Source: Flavobacteriaceae bacterium UBA6268
GTDB taxonomy: Bacteria; Bacteroidota; Bacteroidia; Flavobacteriales; Flavobacteriaceae
Assembly: GCA_002440705.1 (NCBI GenBank)
Contig: DJVA01000068.1
Coordinates: 1-64,000, forward strand
Direction: 5' to 3'
DNA: 64,000 bases
The notes under the pieces were generated by a model. The model was given only the letters and a program-made list of their open reading frames with translations, did no database searches and was not told the DNA's origin. The translations under genes and the position numbers were made by a program. This document shows, piece by piece, positions 47,097 to 56,351 of this stretch. Position 1 is the stretch's first letter; every line of letters starts with the position of its first letter.

Positions 47097-47104
47097 TATT
47101 TTTG
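47097..47104 (+). promoter_or_regulatory. -7 box of pyrD
   Basis: TATTTTTG lies 18 bp before the ATG at 47123, with a TTA in place of the TTG element about 20 bp upstream. Confidence 0.6.
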
Positions 47105-47122
47105 TACCAGATTTTTCAACCG

Positions 47123-48136
47123 ATGTACAAATTCCTGATTCGCCCTTTCCTTTTCTTATTCGACCCAGAGCGCATCCATCACTTTACATTTAAAATGATA
47201 AAAGTGCTGCACCAATTGGGATTTGGATTTTTTTTTCGCGGATGCTATCGCCTCACGCATCCAAAACTTAGAAGGGAACTTTTCGGGATCCACTTTCCAA
47301 ATCCGGTGGGCCTCGCAGCAGGATTTGACAAAGATGCTAAACTCTATAAGGAATTGTCGAGTTTTGGATTTGGTTTTATAGAAATAGGAACCCTTACTCC
47401 CAAGCCCCAGGCTGGAAACCCTAAAAAGCGACTCTTTCGCTTAAGGGAAGACCAAGCACTGATCAATCGAATGGGTTTTAACAACGAAGGGGTAGAAAAG
47501 GCAGTGACTAGGTTGAAAAAGAACAAGCGTGTTATTGTAGGGGGAAATATTGGAAAAAATAAAACGACTTCAAATGAAAACGCCGCAACGGATTACCTTT
47601 TTTGTTTTGAATCCCTTTTCGAGTACGTAGATTATTTTGTGGTCAATGTTAGCTCTCCCAACACGCCCAACCTTAGAGCCCTACAGGACAAGGAGCCTCT
47701 TATGCAACTCCTGCGCACGTTGCAATTGGCCAATGCCGAAAAACCAAAATCGAAACCCATACTTTTGAAGATAGCACCCGATCTTACCGATGCACAGTTA
47801 CTGGACATCATTGAAATAGTGCAGGAAACCAAGATTGATGGGGTAATTGCCACCAATACGACCCTCTCCAGGGAAGGTTTGCAGTCCCAAAACCATTCGG
47901 AAGTGGGTGGCTTAAGTGGAAAACCATTGAAAACACGCGCCACGGAGGTCATTCGTTTTTTAGCAGCGAAGAGCCAAAATGCCTTTCCCATTATTGGAGT
48001 TGGAGGGATTCACTCTGTGGATGATGCATTGGAAAAATTGGAGGCTGGGGCCTCGTTGGTACAATTGTATACAGGATTCATTTACGAAGGACCTTCTTTG
48101 GTGAAGCGGATTAACAAAGCACTGCTCAAGAAATAA
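47123..48136 (+). CDS. pyrD: Dihydroorotate dehydrogenase (quinone), class 2
   Basis: The ATG at 47123 gives 337 residues. The enzyme oxidises dihydroorotate to orotate with quinone as acceptor, the fourth step of pyrimidine synthesis. The N-terminal helix (about 1-40) that touches the membrane marks class 2; FMN sites are NPVGLAAGFDKDA, VNVSSPNTPNLRALQ with the catalytic Ser, and GVGGIHSVDDALEKLEAGA. The upstream Met at 47102 lies at the promoter and is rejected. The LysE gene starts 4 bp after the stop. Confidence 0.96.
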   Translation: MYKFLIRPFLFLFDPERIHHFTFKMIKVLHQLGFGFFFRGCYRLTHPKLRRELFGIHFPNPVGLAAGFDKDAKLYKELSSFGFGFIEIGTLTPKPQAGNPKKRLFRLREDQALINRMGFNNEGVEKAVTRLKKNKRVIVGGNIGKNKTTSNENAATDYLFCFESLFEYVDYFVVNVSSPNTPNLRALQDKEPLMQLLRTLQLANAEKPKSKPILLKIAPDLTDAQLLDIIEIVQETKIDGVIATNTTLSREGLQSQNHSEVGGLSGKPLKTRATEVIRFLAAKSQNAFPIIGVGGIHSVDDALEKLEAGASLVQLYTGFIYEGPSLVKRINKALLKK

Positions 48137-48139
48137 TTT

Positions 48140-48754
48140 ATGTGGGAAAATTTGGCCTCTTTTTCTTTCATTTCTTTTTTGTTGGCACTTTCACCGGGAC
48201 CGGATAATATTTATGTATTGACCCAATCCTTGTCGTATGGAGTAAAAAGCGGCATCGCAACCACCATGGGCTTGGTTTCAGGATGTGTGGTCCACACCAC
48301 GTTGCTGGCATTTGGGGTTTCCGCAATCATTGCTGCTTCCGAAACGGCCTTGTTTGTGATCAAGATCATAGGGGCTGTTTATCTTTTTTATTTGGCCCTA
48401 AGGGTTTTCCGAAGCAACGCATCCATAGAATTGTCCGGAAAAGTACCGGGAAAAAATCAATGGGAACTTTTTAAAATTGGTTTGGTAATGAATCTGGTCA
48501 ATCCCAAGGTGCTGCTCTTTTTTTTGGCTTTTTTCCCAATTTTCTTATGGGACCCAACCTCTGGGACCATCGGGCAGTTTTATTTACTGGGAGGCACTTT
48601 CATGATTATTGCATTTTTGGTCTTTTCGCTGATAGCCGTCTTGGCAGGGCGTATTTCTTCTTTTTTACTGAAATACAAAAAAATGGGACTTTTCCTGAAA
48701 TGGTTGCAGATATCGGTCTTTCTGGGGATTGCCCTTTTCATTGTTCTGGGGTAA
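48140..48754 (+). CDS. LysE/RhtB family amino acid exporter
   Basis: A 204-residue membrane protein with six predicted helices, typical of the LysE/RhtB family: FLLALSPGPDNIYVLTQSLSYG at the start (the SPGPD motif) and GLVMNLVNPKVLLFFLAFFP at the centre. It exports amino acids or derivatives; the substrate cannot be told. It begins 3 bp after pyrD, so it shares the pyrD transcript. A terminator follows at about 48779-48806. Confidence 0.92.
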   Translation: MWENLASFSFISFLLALSPGPDNIYVLTQSLSYGVKSGIATTMGLVSGCVVHTTLLAFGVSAIIAASETALFVIKIIGAVYLFYLALRVFRSNASIELSGKVPGKNQWELFKIGLVMNLVNPKVLLFFLAFFPIFLWDPTSGTIGQFYLLGGTFMIIAFLVFSLIAVLAGRISSFLLKYKKMGLFLKWLQISVFLGIALFIVLG

Positions 48755-48778
48755 ATATTTAAGTATTTTTTCATTTTA

Positions 48779-48806
48779 AAAGGATGTGGGCATCCTTCGG
48801 AATTTT
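48779..48806 (+). terminator. Terminator after the LysE gene, just before the HMG-CoA lyase promoter
   Basis: Stem AAGGATG / CATCCTT around TGGG is followed by CGGAATTTTT. The T tail runs straight into TATCTTTA, the -7 box of the next gene. Confidence 0.75.
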
Positions 48807-48814
48807 TATCTTTA
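48807..48814 (+). promoter_or_regulatory. -7 box at the start codon of the HMG-CoA lyase gene
   Basis: TATCTTTA ends four bases before the ATG at 48819, so the mRNA should have almost no leader. Confidence 0.6.
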
Positions 48815-48818
48815 CGTG

Positions 48819-49682
48819 ATGCAAGACGTAAAGCTTATCGAATGTCCGCGCGATGCCATGCAAGGGATCAAGGAATGGATTCCGACGGAGAAAAAGGTAC
48901 AGTACATTCAAGCTTTATTGCGTTGTGGGTTTGATACCATCGACTTTGGAAGCTTTGTATCGCCCAAAGCCATCCCGCAAATGCAAGATACGGCTGAAGT
49001 ATTGCAGGCTCTGGACCTTTCGCAAACCGAGAGTAAATTATTGGCCATTGTGGCCAATTTACGGGGGGCCGAAAATGCTCTTGCGTTTCCCGAAATTGAT
49101 TATTTGGGGTACCCTTTTTCAATTTCAGAAAACTTTCAGATGCGGAATACCCATAAAACCATTGCACAGTCTATTCAAGTTCTCGAGGAAATACTGGCCT
49201 TGGCCCAAAGTTGCCAAAAAGAGGTAGTAACTTACCTTTCGATGGGTTTTGGGAACCCCTACGGAGATCCTTGGAGTGTTGAAATAGTGGCGAGGTGGGC
49301 CGAAAGGTTATCCGATATGGGGGTCCGTACCTTATCGCTTAGCGACACGGTAGGTTCTTCAACAGCCGAGGTAATTGCATATCTTTTCTCCAATTTGATT
49401 CCACGCTATCCAAACATCGAATTTGGAGCGCACCTGCATACCACCCCAAGCAGCTGGTTTGAAAAAGTAGACGCGGCATTCAAAGGTGGCTGCCTTAGGT
49501 TCGATGGGGCCATACAAGGATTTGGTGGTTGCCCCATGGCCAAGGATGAATTGACCGGTAACATGCCCACCGAAAAAATGCTAAGCTATTTCACTACGGA
49601 AAAAATAAATACCCACATCCATACCATGGCTTTCGAAAGTGCACACAATGAAGCCTCAAAAATATTTTTAAAATACCACTAA
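48819..49682 (+). CDS. Hydroxymethylglutaryl-CoA lyase-like aldolase
   Basis: The ATG at 48819 gives 287 residues with the HMGL TIM barrel: KLIECPRDAMQGIKEWIP at the start (metal and substrate Arg-Asp pair), FGSFVSPKAIPQMQDT, YLSMGFGNPYGDPW, ahead of GAHLHTTP with the metal His residues, and GGCPMAKDELTGNMPTE with the catalytic Cys. It should cleave HMG-CoA to acetyl-CoA and acetoacetate in leucine breakdown. That leucine dehydrogenase lies 5 kb upstream fits a leucine pathway. The 5'-nucleotidase gene starts 2 bp after the stop. Confidence 0.92.
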   Translation: MQDVKLIECPRDAMQGIKEWIPTEKKVQYIQALLRCGFDTIDFGSFVSPKAIPQMQDTAEVLQALDLSQTESKLLAIVANLRGAENALAFPEIDYLGYPFSISENFQMRNTHKTIAQSIQVLEEILALAQSCQKEVVTYLSMGFGNPYGDPWSVEIVARWAERLSDMGVRTLSLSDTVGSSTAEVIAYLFSNLIPRYPNIEFGAHLHTTPSSWFEKVDAAFKGGCLRFDGAIQGFGGCPMAKDELTGNMPTEKMLSYFTTEKINTHIHTMAFESAHNEASKIFLKYH

Positions 49683-49683
49683 T

Positions 49684-51225
49684 ATGATAAAATACCCCTT
49701 ATTGATTGTTGTTTTGATGGTTGCCCTATCCTGTAAGGTTTCCCTGCATGTTAATGATGATAAAGTAAAGGACGATGGCGCGATTACCTTCAAATTTGTA
49801 CAAATCAACGATGTCTATGAAATCGCCCCACTTGGTGGTGGAAAATATGGAGGAATGGCACGCGTGGCCCATGTGGTAGATTCGATAAAGACGAAGGAGC
49901 CCAACACCTTTCTTTTTTTGGCAGGCGATTTTTTGAATCCCTCCTTATTGGGAACCATCAAATACCAAGGCGAACGGATTTATGGAAAACAAATGGTGGA
50001 AGTGATGAATGCCATGGGCTTTGAATTGGTCACTTTTGGAAACCACGAATTCGATATTAGCATGGAGGCGCTCCAAGACCGAATGGATGAGTCCAATTTT
50101 TATTGGACTTCCGCCAATTGCTTTCAACAGTTGGAAGACGGTCCTCGTTCTTTCCATTTCGTAAGGGGAGGAGATACCATCCCAGTCCCCGAAACCTATA
50201 CCCTGCACCTTTCCGATAAGGATAGTACCCAAGTGGATATCGGTTTCTTTAGTGTTACCCTGCCTTCAAACCCTAGGGATTTTGTGTATTATGGCGACGT
50301 ATTTTTGGAAGCAGGAAGTGCGTATACTTCATTGCAAATGCAACAGGTCGATATCATCATGGGGCTTACTCATGTTGCGATAGACGAAGATGTGGAATTG
50401 GCGAAGCGTTTTCCCAAAATTTCGTTCATAATGGGAGGACACGAACACAACAACATGTTAGTGGAATCTGGCAATGCCAAGATTGCTAAAGCCGATGCCA
50501 ATGCCAAGACCATTTACATCCATACCTTTACTTTCAATAAAAAAACGAACTTCCTGAAAATTGATTCGGAATTGTTTCCCATTGATGACAGAATTACCGA
50601 AAAGCCCTCCGTAAAAGCCATTGTCGACAAGTGGGAATCGATTTTGAACACCCAAATTAAGGAAGTGGTGGAAAACCCCAACGAAATTGTGTACCATGCC
50701 GAGATTCCATTAGACGGTACGGACAGTGCCAGTAGGGGTATTCAAACCAATTTGGGGAGCATCATTACCCAAGCTATGTATTGGTCGTTCGACGAACCAG
50801 TCGATGCTGCATTGGTAAATGGGGGTTCCATCCGCTTGGACGATATGCTTTCGGGCAACGTGACCAGTTTGGACATTTTTCGGGTATTGCCTTTCGGGGG
50901 CAGTGTGGTGCGTGCCGATGTTACCGGCAAATTGCTGAAAGAGGTTTTGGATTATGGGCTGGCCCAGCGTGGTGAAGGGGCCTACCTGCAACGCTATAAT
51001 TTTACCCGCGCTGAGGATGGCTCATGGTTATTGGAAGGTCATCCCATAGACGAAGCCAAAATCTATAAGATTGCCTTTAGTGATTTTTTGTTGAAGGGAT
51101 ATGACATTCCTTTCTTGAAACCGGACAATAAAGGAGTCATCAATGTTTATCACCCAAATGAAAACGAACCTGCTCACGATATTAGAAAAGCAGTTATTGT
51201 ATATCTTAAATCCTTAAAGAAATGA
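49684..51225 (+). CDS. Lipoprotein 5'-nucleotidase/metallophosphatase
   Basis: A 513-residue lipoprotein (ALSC, acylated Cys near residue 17). The calcineurin-like domain (about 35-310) has QINDVYE, LAGDFLNPS, FGNHEFD and GGHEHN, giving the two-metal site. The C-terminal 5'-nucleotidase domain (about 330-510) includes NLGSIITQAMYW, VNGGSIRLD and GGSVVRADVTG. The enzyme would dephosphorylate nucleotides in the envelope. It overlaps the haem-binding protein gene by four bases (ATGA). Confidence 0.93.
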   Translation: MIKYPLLIVVLMVALSCKVSLHVNDDKVKDDGAITFKFVQINDVYEIAPLGGGKYGGMARVAHVVDSIKTKEPNTFLFLAGDFLNPSLLGTIKYQGERIYGKQMVEVMNAMGFELVTFGNHEFDISMEALQDRMDESNFYWTSANCFQQLEDGPRSFHFVRGGDTIPVPETYTLHLSDKDSTQVDIGFFSVTLPSNPRDFVYYGDVFLEAGSAYTSLQMQQVDIIMGLTHVAIDEDVELAKRFPKISFIMGGHEHNNMLVESGNAKIAKADANAKTIYIHTFTFNKKTNFLKIDSELFPIDDRITEKPSVKAIVDKWESILNTQIKEVVENPNEIVYHAEIPLDGTDSASRGIQTNLGSIITQAMYWSFDEPVDAALVNGGSIRLDDMLSGNVTSLDIFRVLPFGGSVVRADVTGKLLKEVLDYGLAQRGEGAYLQRYNFTRAEDGSWLLEGHPIDEAKIYKIAFSDFLLKGYDIPFLKPDNKGVINVYHPNENEPAHDIRKAVIVYLKSLKK

Positions 51226-51698
51226 AGAAAATCCTGAAATACATTTTAATCATTGCTCTGGTAGCTTTGGTGGTCATCCAATTCATCCGCCCTGAAAAAA
51301 ATGAAGGCGGCTATGAAAGTGTGAATGCCTTTTTGGAAGAAACCAAACCTTCTTCCGAAGTCGCGGCTTTATTGAAAAGCCATTGTTACGACTGCCATAG
51401 CAACCAAACCGTCTATCCCTGGTATGCTGAAGTGGCCCCATTTTCATTTTGGTTGGCCGATCATGTGAAAGATGGGAAGAAGCATTTCAACGTTTCCGAT
51501 TGGGCACAGTATTCCGCCAAGCGGAAAGACCACAAGCTTGAAGAATTGGTGGAGGAAGTAGAACAGGGTGAAATGCCCTTGCCCTCTTATACTTGGATGC
51601 ATGGAAATTTGTCGAAAGAAGAACAAAAACTCATGATGCAATGGGCGCAGGTAGCCCGGCTTCAGTATAAAATGGAGTTGGAGCAACTGGAAGATTAG
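51222..51698 (+). CDS. Haem-binding domain protein
   Basis: A 158-residue membrane-anchored protein (helix at about 4-22). The haem-binding motif CYDCHSN (CxxCH) near residue 54 starts the Haem_bd domain, followed by YPWYAEVAPFSFWLADHVKDGKKHFN and a C-terminal helix. It probably carries haem c in the periplasm as an electron carrier or sensor; a role together with the nucleotidase is unknown. The start overlaps the nucleotidase stop. Confidence 0.92.
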   Translation: MKKILKYILIIALVALVVIQFIRPEKNEGGYESVNAFLEETKPSSEVAALLKSHCYDCHSNQTVYPWYAEVAPFSFWLADHVKDGKKHFNVSDWAQYSAKRKDHKLEELVEEVEQGEMPLPSYTWMHGNLSKEEQKLMMQWAQVARLQYKMELEQLED

Positions 51699-51764
51699 CC
51701 ATGTTTGGCATTGATTGCTGAATGCGATTTGAATTTATGGCAAGTGTATTTCAACAAATAGTTG

Positions 51765-51824
51765 TATATTTGCACGCAATTAAATAATAATCGCTTCCGT
51801 ACTTCGAAGCCTAATTTAATTGCG
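51765..51824 (+). promoter_or_regulatory. guaB promoter with a leader-long hairpin ending at the ATG
   Basis: TATATTTG (51765-51772) is followed by a perfect 11-bp inverted repeat CGCAATTAAAT (51775-51785) / ATTTAATTGCG (51814-51824). The second arm touches the ATG at 51825. Inside the loop a second stem GCTTC / GAAGC lies at 51793-51797 and 51806-51810. No T-run follows. It may be an RNA control element near the start codon or a DNA operator. Confidence 0.75.
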
Positions 51825-53297
51825 ATGACTGCACACGAAAACAAAATTCTAGGAGAAGGCTTAACGTACGACGATGTTCTTTTGGTACCTGCTTATTCGG
51901 AAGTATTGCCAAGGGAAGTTTCCATTGCCACCAAGTTCAGTAAAAATATTTCGTTGAACGTACCGGTAGTTTCGGCCGCCATGGATACCGTAACCGAAAG
52001 TGCCATGGCCATTGCCATGGCTCGTGAAGGAGGAATTGGGGTCTTACATAAAAACATGACTATCGAGCAACAGGCTGCTGAGGTTCGAAGGGTAAAACGA
52101 GCGGAAAGCGGGATGATCCAAGATCCGGTGACCCTAAAAAAGACCAATACGGTTGGTGACGCCCAAAATACCATGCGTGAGTACAGCATTGGGGGCATTC
52201 CGATTGTAGACAACCAACACAAACTTATTGGTATTGTGACCAACAGGGACCTGCGTTTTGAGAAAAATTTCAACAGAAAGCTTGAAGAAGTCATGACGGC
52301 TACCAATCTTGTTACTGTTGGAAAAGGCACTTCGTTGAAAGATGCTGAAATCATTCTTCAGGAAAATAAAATAGAAAAACTGCCCGTGGTGGCAGACGAT
52401 GGTACCCTCCTGGGGTTGATTACCTTTAGGGACATCACCAAGCTTACCCAAAAACCCATTGCCAACAAGGATGCTTTAGGAAGGCTTCGTGTTGCTGCTG
52501 CCATTGGTGTTACCGCTGATGCCTTGGATAGGGCAGAGGCATTGGTAAACGCACAGGTAGATGCGGTAATCATTGATACCGCTCATGGGCATACCAAAGG
52601 AGTGGTTGCCATATTAAAAGAAGTAAAGAAAAAATTCCCCGGATTGGACGTGGTGGTTGGCAACATTGCCACAGGAGAAGCTGCCAAATACCTTGTTGAG
52701 GCTGGTGCCGATGCCGTGAAAGTAGGGATTGGTCCGGGTTCTATTTGTACCACGCGCGTAGTAGCTGGGGTTGGTTTCCCACAATTTTCTGCAGTTCTGG
52801 AAGTAGCTGCTGCGATCAAAGGTTCTGGAGTTCCGGTGATTGCCGATGGTGGCATCCGTTATACCGGAGACATTCCCAAAGCCATTGCAGCAGGGGCAGA
52901 CAGTGTAATGTTGGGCTCGTTGTTGGCGGGCACCAAGGAATCGCCAGGTGAGACCATTATTTACGAAGGGCGGAAATTTAAATCCTACCGCGGCATGGGC
53001 AGTGTTGAAGCCATGAAACAAGGTTCCAAAGACCGTTATTTTCAAGATGTGGAGGACGATATCAAAAAGTTGGTTCCCGAGGGCATCGTAGGACGGGTAC
53101 CCTACAAAGGCGATTTGGTGGAAAGCATGACCCAATTCATTGGCGGTCTTCGTGCCGGAATGGGTTACTGTGGTGCCAAGGATATTGAAACCTTAAAAGC
53201 AACCGGAAAGTTTGTGAAAATAACTGCGGCAGGGATTCATGAAAGTCACCCGCATGATGTAACCATCACCAAGGAAGCTCCTAATTATTCAAGATAA
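51825..53297 (+). CDS. guaB: IMP dehydrogenase
   Basis: The ATG at 51825 gives 490 residues. The enzyme turns IMP into XMP, the first committed step of GTP synthesis. LTYDDVLLVPAYSEVLP at the start, two CBS domains (about 95-205), the catalytic loop VGIGPGSICTTRVVAG with the active-site Cys, and GGIRYTGDIPKAIAAGA and YRGMGSVEAM at the C-terminus. An in-frame start at 51762 overlaps the promoter and is rejected. The leader forms a hairpin that ends at the ATG, which may reflect purine control. A terminator follows. Confidence 0.97.
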   Translation: MTAHENKILGEGLTYDDVLLVPAYSEVLPREVSIATKFSKNISLNVPVVSAAMDTVTESAMAIAMAREGGIGVLHKNMTIEQQAAEVRRVKRAESGMIQDPVTLKKTNTVGDAQNTMREYSIGGIPIVDNQHKLIGIVTNRDLRFEKNFNRKLEEVMTATNLVTVGKGTSLKDAEIILQENKIEKLPVVADDGTLLGLITFRDITKLTQKPIANKDALGRLRVAAAIGVTADALDRAEALVNAQVDAVIIDTAHGHTKGVVAILKEVKKKFPGLDVVVGNIATGEAAKYLVEAGADAVKVGIGPGSICTTRVVAGVGFPQFSAVLEVAAAIKGSGVPVIADGGIRYTGDIPKAIAAGADSVMLGSLLAGTKESPGETIIYEGRKFKSYRGMGSVEAMKQGSKDRYFQDVEDDIKKLVPEGIVGRVPYKGDLVESMTQFIGGLRAGMGYCGAKDIETLKATGKFVKITAAGIHESHPHDVTITKEAPNYSR

Positions 53298-53298
53298 A

Positions 53299-53325
53299 AA
53301 AAAGCTCCATTTGGAGCTTTTATTA
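53299..53325 (+). terminator. Terminator of guaB
   Basis: Stem AAAGCTCC / GGAGCTTT (53301-53308 and 53313-53320) with an ATTT loop and a TTTTATTATT tail; the A-rich 5' side also allows minus-strand action for the OmpH gene. Confidence 0.85.
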
Positions 53326-53346
53326 TTGTTTTGGGAAAACAAATTT

Positions 53347-53853
53347 TTATTCTTCCTGTTTCACTTCGATCCCCATTTCTTTGAGCACCGCCAGGGTTAG
53401 GTCAAAACGGTTGTCGATGTAGACCACATTATTGTCACGGCGCAAAACTTGGGTATAGGCTTCAGCTTGTGCCACTTTTTCTAGGGCTCCCCCAACTTTA
53501 TCGTATAGGGGCTGCATGAATTCCTCTTGTTTTAAAACAATGAGTTGGTTGCCGTTTTGTTGGAATTTGTTGAGATCGTCTTCCATGGAAATCAACGAAT
53601 CCTGACGTTCTTTCTTCTGCTTAATGGTAAGTAAAGCCTCGTCTTCCTTAAATTTTCCAACCGCTGTTTGATACGCGGTCATTTTTTGGTCAAACTGTTT
53701 CTGTAGGTCGCCTGTGTAGGTTTCGACTTGCTTTTGGACATCGACCAGTTCGGGCATTTTACTTAAAATGAAGTCAATGTCTATAGTTCCCACTTTGGTT
53801 TGGGCAAAGCCAGACATGCAGATAAACAGAAAAAGGATGTTGAAGTATTTCAT
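53347..53853 (-). CDS. OmpH/Skp-like periplasmic chaperone
   Basis: A 168-residue protein: signal peptide 1-17 (cleaved after GFAQ), then the Skp-like start KVGTIDIDFILSKMPE and a long coiled coil (about 45-130) between two beta-strand segments. Proteins of this fold hold unfolded outer-membrane proteins in the periplasm. It is convergent with guaB. The SurA-like operon further on adds to a local outer-membrane biogenesis cluster. Confidence 0.9.
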   Translation of the reverse strand: MKYFNILFLFICMSGFAQTKVGTIDIDFILSKMPELVDVQKQVETYTGDLQKQFDQKMTAYQTAVGKFKEDEALLTIKQKKERQDSLISMEDDLNKFQQNGNQLIVLKQEEFMQPLYDKVGGALEKVAQAEAYTQVLRRDNNVVYIDNRFDLTLAVLKEMGIEVKQEE

Positions 53854-53927
53854 GATAGTGTATTTTCTTGGCGCAATTATAAGGTAAATTTAGGGATATT
53901 GAAAAAAATTAAGAAGTTGTTAATACT

Positions 53928-54170
53928 TTAATTTTCCGGAAAGTAACGTTGTCCGCGATGGGGTTTTAGGATTTCGCGTAAGTGCATTACCTGTTCATTG
54001 GGCACAATCATAAAGGCCATGTAGTGCCCATCAACAATCTTTGAAGTACCTGTGGTTACGGTCTCCAAGCATTCAGAAATGGCAAATTCTCCCACATGCT
54101 TTTCATGGTGCTTTGCAATAGCTTCGGCATTGGGCCCATAAAAGTCCCAGATCATTTTTACAGATTCCAT
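53928..54170 (-). CDS. Small conserved protein of unknown function
   Basis: An 80-residue cytosolic protein (IWDFYGPNAEAIAKHHEKHVGEF ... GHYMAFMIVPNEQVMHLREILKPHRG). Four His residues lie at the centre and the C-terminal part is His/Arg-rich, so metal or nucleic acid binding is possible, but no family is recognised. It stands alone, 74 bp upstream of the OmpH gene on the same strand, and is divergent from the SurA-like operon. Confidence 0.7.
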   Translation of the reverse strand: MESVKMIWDFYGPNAEAIAKHHEKHVGEFAISECLETVTTGTSKIVDGHYMAFMIVPNEQVMHLREILKPHRGQRYFPEN

Positions 54171-54344
54171 CCGTGTTGCATTTTACAGTGAAAAGTTTTT
54201 CGTCTTTCAACCCTTTACCCAAATGGGTCAAATGGTTTAATTCACCACAAAAAACCTTCCCTTAAAAAAACATTCCTTGGCAGCTAAGGCGACGCAAGGT
54301 AGCAAAAAAGCTCATTCTTTTATGATAACGTTCTGTTAACCCAC

Positions 54345-54374
54345 TTGTGAAAGGTTATGTTTTTATTATTTTTG
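54345..54374 (+). promoter_or_regulatory. Consensus promoter of the SurA-like operon
   Basis: TTG (54345-54347), exactly 19 bp, TATTTTTG (54367-54374), then a leader of about 20 bases to the ATG at 54399. Confidence 0.85.
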
Positions 54375-54398
54375 CGGTGCTTTTAAATAATCTTAACC

Positions 54399-56351
54399 AT
54401 GAAGAAAATCCTTTTGCTTAGTTTTTTGGCTTTGATAGCTTCCACTTCGGTTTTTTCCCAAAAGAAGCACGATGTGCTGTTAACCATAGACGACAAGCCA
54501 ATCTATGCCAAAGAGTTTGAAGCCATTTACAAAAAGAACCTCGACTTGGTGCAGGACGAAGAGCAAAAATCCATCGACGGTTACCTCAAGCTGTTCATTG
54601 ATTATAAACTGAAGGTAGCTGAAGGGTATGCACAAGGTTTGGACCAAAAGGAAACCTACATCGGTGATTTTTCGCGTTATGAAGAACAATTGTCCAGGAA
54701 TTACCTTTTTGAAGGTAAAGTTACTTCTGACATGGTGGAGGAAGCTTACAGCCGAAGCCTCGAACAAATTAACGCTTCCCATATTCTCATTACGTGTGGG
54801 TGGGATGCCTTTCCGCAGGATACTTTAGCAGCTTATAACAAAATAAAGACGCTTCGGGAACGGGCCTTGAAAGGGGAAGATTTTGCCACCTTGGCAAAAA
54901 ACAACTCAGAAGACCCAGGAGGGAAGCAAAATGGAGGGGAATTGGGTTACTTTAGTGTATTCGACATGGTATACCCTTTTGAAAATGCAGCGTACAATAC
55001 ACCGGTAGGTGAAATTTCAGAAATTGTTCGCACCCAATTTGGTTACCACATCATTAAAGTAAACGAACGTCGAAAAACCCATCCCCCTATTGTTGTTTCG
55101 CACATCATGATTGTGGATCGAAAGGATTCCACAAACTTCAATGCCGAAGAGCGCATCAATGAGATTTATGGGCTTTTAAAGCAGGGAGAATCTTTTGAAG
55201 AATTGGCCAAAAAATATTCCGACGACCGAAATACCGCCCTTAATGGCGGACGCTTAAGGCCTTTTACCAAAGGGGAACTCAAAGCCCAGTCGTTTGAGGA
55301 CACTGCTTTTTCCTTGCAAAACCCCGGAGACATTTCAGAACCTATTAAGACAAAGTTTGGTTGGCACATCATTCGGCTTGAGGAGAAAATGGACATGCCT
55401 CCTTTGGACGAAGTGCGTGAAAAGTTTGAGCGCAAGATTAAAGATGGTGATCGCGCCAAAGTTATCGTTAGCACCGTTAATGACAAAATAAAACACAAAT
55501 TTGGGTTTCAGGGGTACGGCTATCTTCCGTTCTTCCAAAATTTCGTAACGGATAGCATTCTTAAAAAAAGATGGACCTATGAACCGCTTTCACCAAAAGA
55601 AAACAAGACCCTATTTACTATTGGGGACAAAGACTATCATTACAATGATTTTGCAGCGTATCTGGCAAAAAGACAGAATACGATTAGACCTTATCGTGAT
55701 AAAATTACGGTCATTAAAATGCTCTATGATGAGTATGAAACGATGTCCCTTAAAAACTTTTACCGAGAAAATTTGGAAAAGGAAAACCCGGAGTATGCCT
55801 CTATTATCAACGAATACCGGGATGGATTATTAATTTTTGAAGTGATGGAAAAGAACGTTTGGGGAAAAGCAAAGGAAGATACCCTTGCACAACAACGTTA
55901 TTTCGAAAACCACCGGCAGGATTACCAATGGAAGGAACGCATAAAGGGAGCAATTTATAGGACTTCCAACAAAGACGATTTGAACCAAGTAATGGATCTA
56001 TTGAAGGAAAACAAGACCGGTGATGAAATTAAAAAACTCCTGAATACTGAAAATGTTAAGGTTCTGGTAACCAGTGGCACTTTTCAGACTGGGGCCAATG
56101 AATTGCCGGCAGGATATCAATTAAAAGTTGGGCAATCCAAAATATTTGAGGAAAATGGCTCGTTTACCATCGTAGAAGGAACGGAACTCCTTCCTCCAGG
56201 CCCCATGGAATTTGAGGAGGTAAAGGGAAGGGTTCTTACCGATTACCAAAATCTATTGGAAAAGGAATGGATGGAACAATTGCGGAATAAGTATACGGTT
56301 GAAGTGAACCAAAAAACACTCAAAAAAATCAAAAAAGAGCTAGGCTCCTAA
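54399..56351 (+). CDS. Periplasmic peptidyl-prolyl isomerase with two parvulin domains
   Basis: A 650-residue exported folding factor. Signal peptide 1-20; a SurA_N-like helical part at about 25-125; two parvulin (PpiC) domains at about 125-225 (ASHILITCGWDAF ... FGYHIIKVNERR) and 230-330 (VSHIMIVDRKDS ... FGWHIIRLEEK); and a long C-terminal helical part (330-650). It should assist folding of outer-membrane and secreted proteins. The next gene begins directly at the stop (TAAATG), so translation is coupled. It leads a three-gene PPIase operon. Confidence 0.93.
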   Translation: MKKILLLSFLALIASTSVFSQKKHDVLLTIDDKPIYAKEFEAIYKKNLDLVQDEEQKSIDGYLKLFIDYKLKVAEGYAQGLDQKETYIGDFSRYEEQLSRNYLFEGKVTSDMVEEAYSRSLEQINASHILITCGWDAFPQDTLAAYNKIKTLRERALKGEDFATLAKNNSEDPGGKQNGGELGYFSVFDMVYPFENAAYNTPVGEISEIVRTQFGYHIIKVNERRKTHPPIVVSHIMIVDRKDSTNFNAEERINEIYGLLKQGESFEELAKKYSDDRNTALNGGRLRPFTKGELKAQSFEDTAFSLQNPGDISEPIKTKFGWHIIRLEEKMDMPPLDEVREKFERKIKDGDRAKVIVSTVNDKIKHKFGFQGYGYLPFFQNFVTDSILKKRWTYEPLSPKENKTLFTIGDKDYHYNDFAAYLAKRQNTIRPYRDKITVIKMLYDEYETMSLKNFYRENLEKENPEYASIINEYRDGLLIFEVMEKNVWGKAKEDTLAQQRYFENHRQDYQWKERIKGAIYRTSNKDDLNQVMDLLKENKTGDEIKKLLNTENVKVLVTSGTFQTGANELPAGYQLKVGQSKIFEENGSFTIVEGTELLPPGPMEFEEVKGRVLTDYQNLLEKEWMEQLRNKYTVEVNQKTLKKIKKELGS

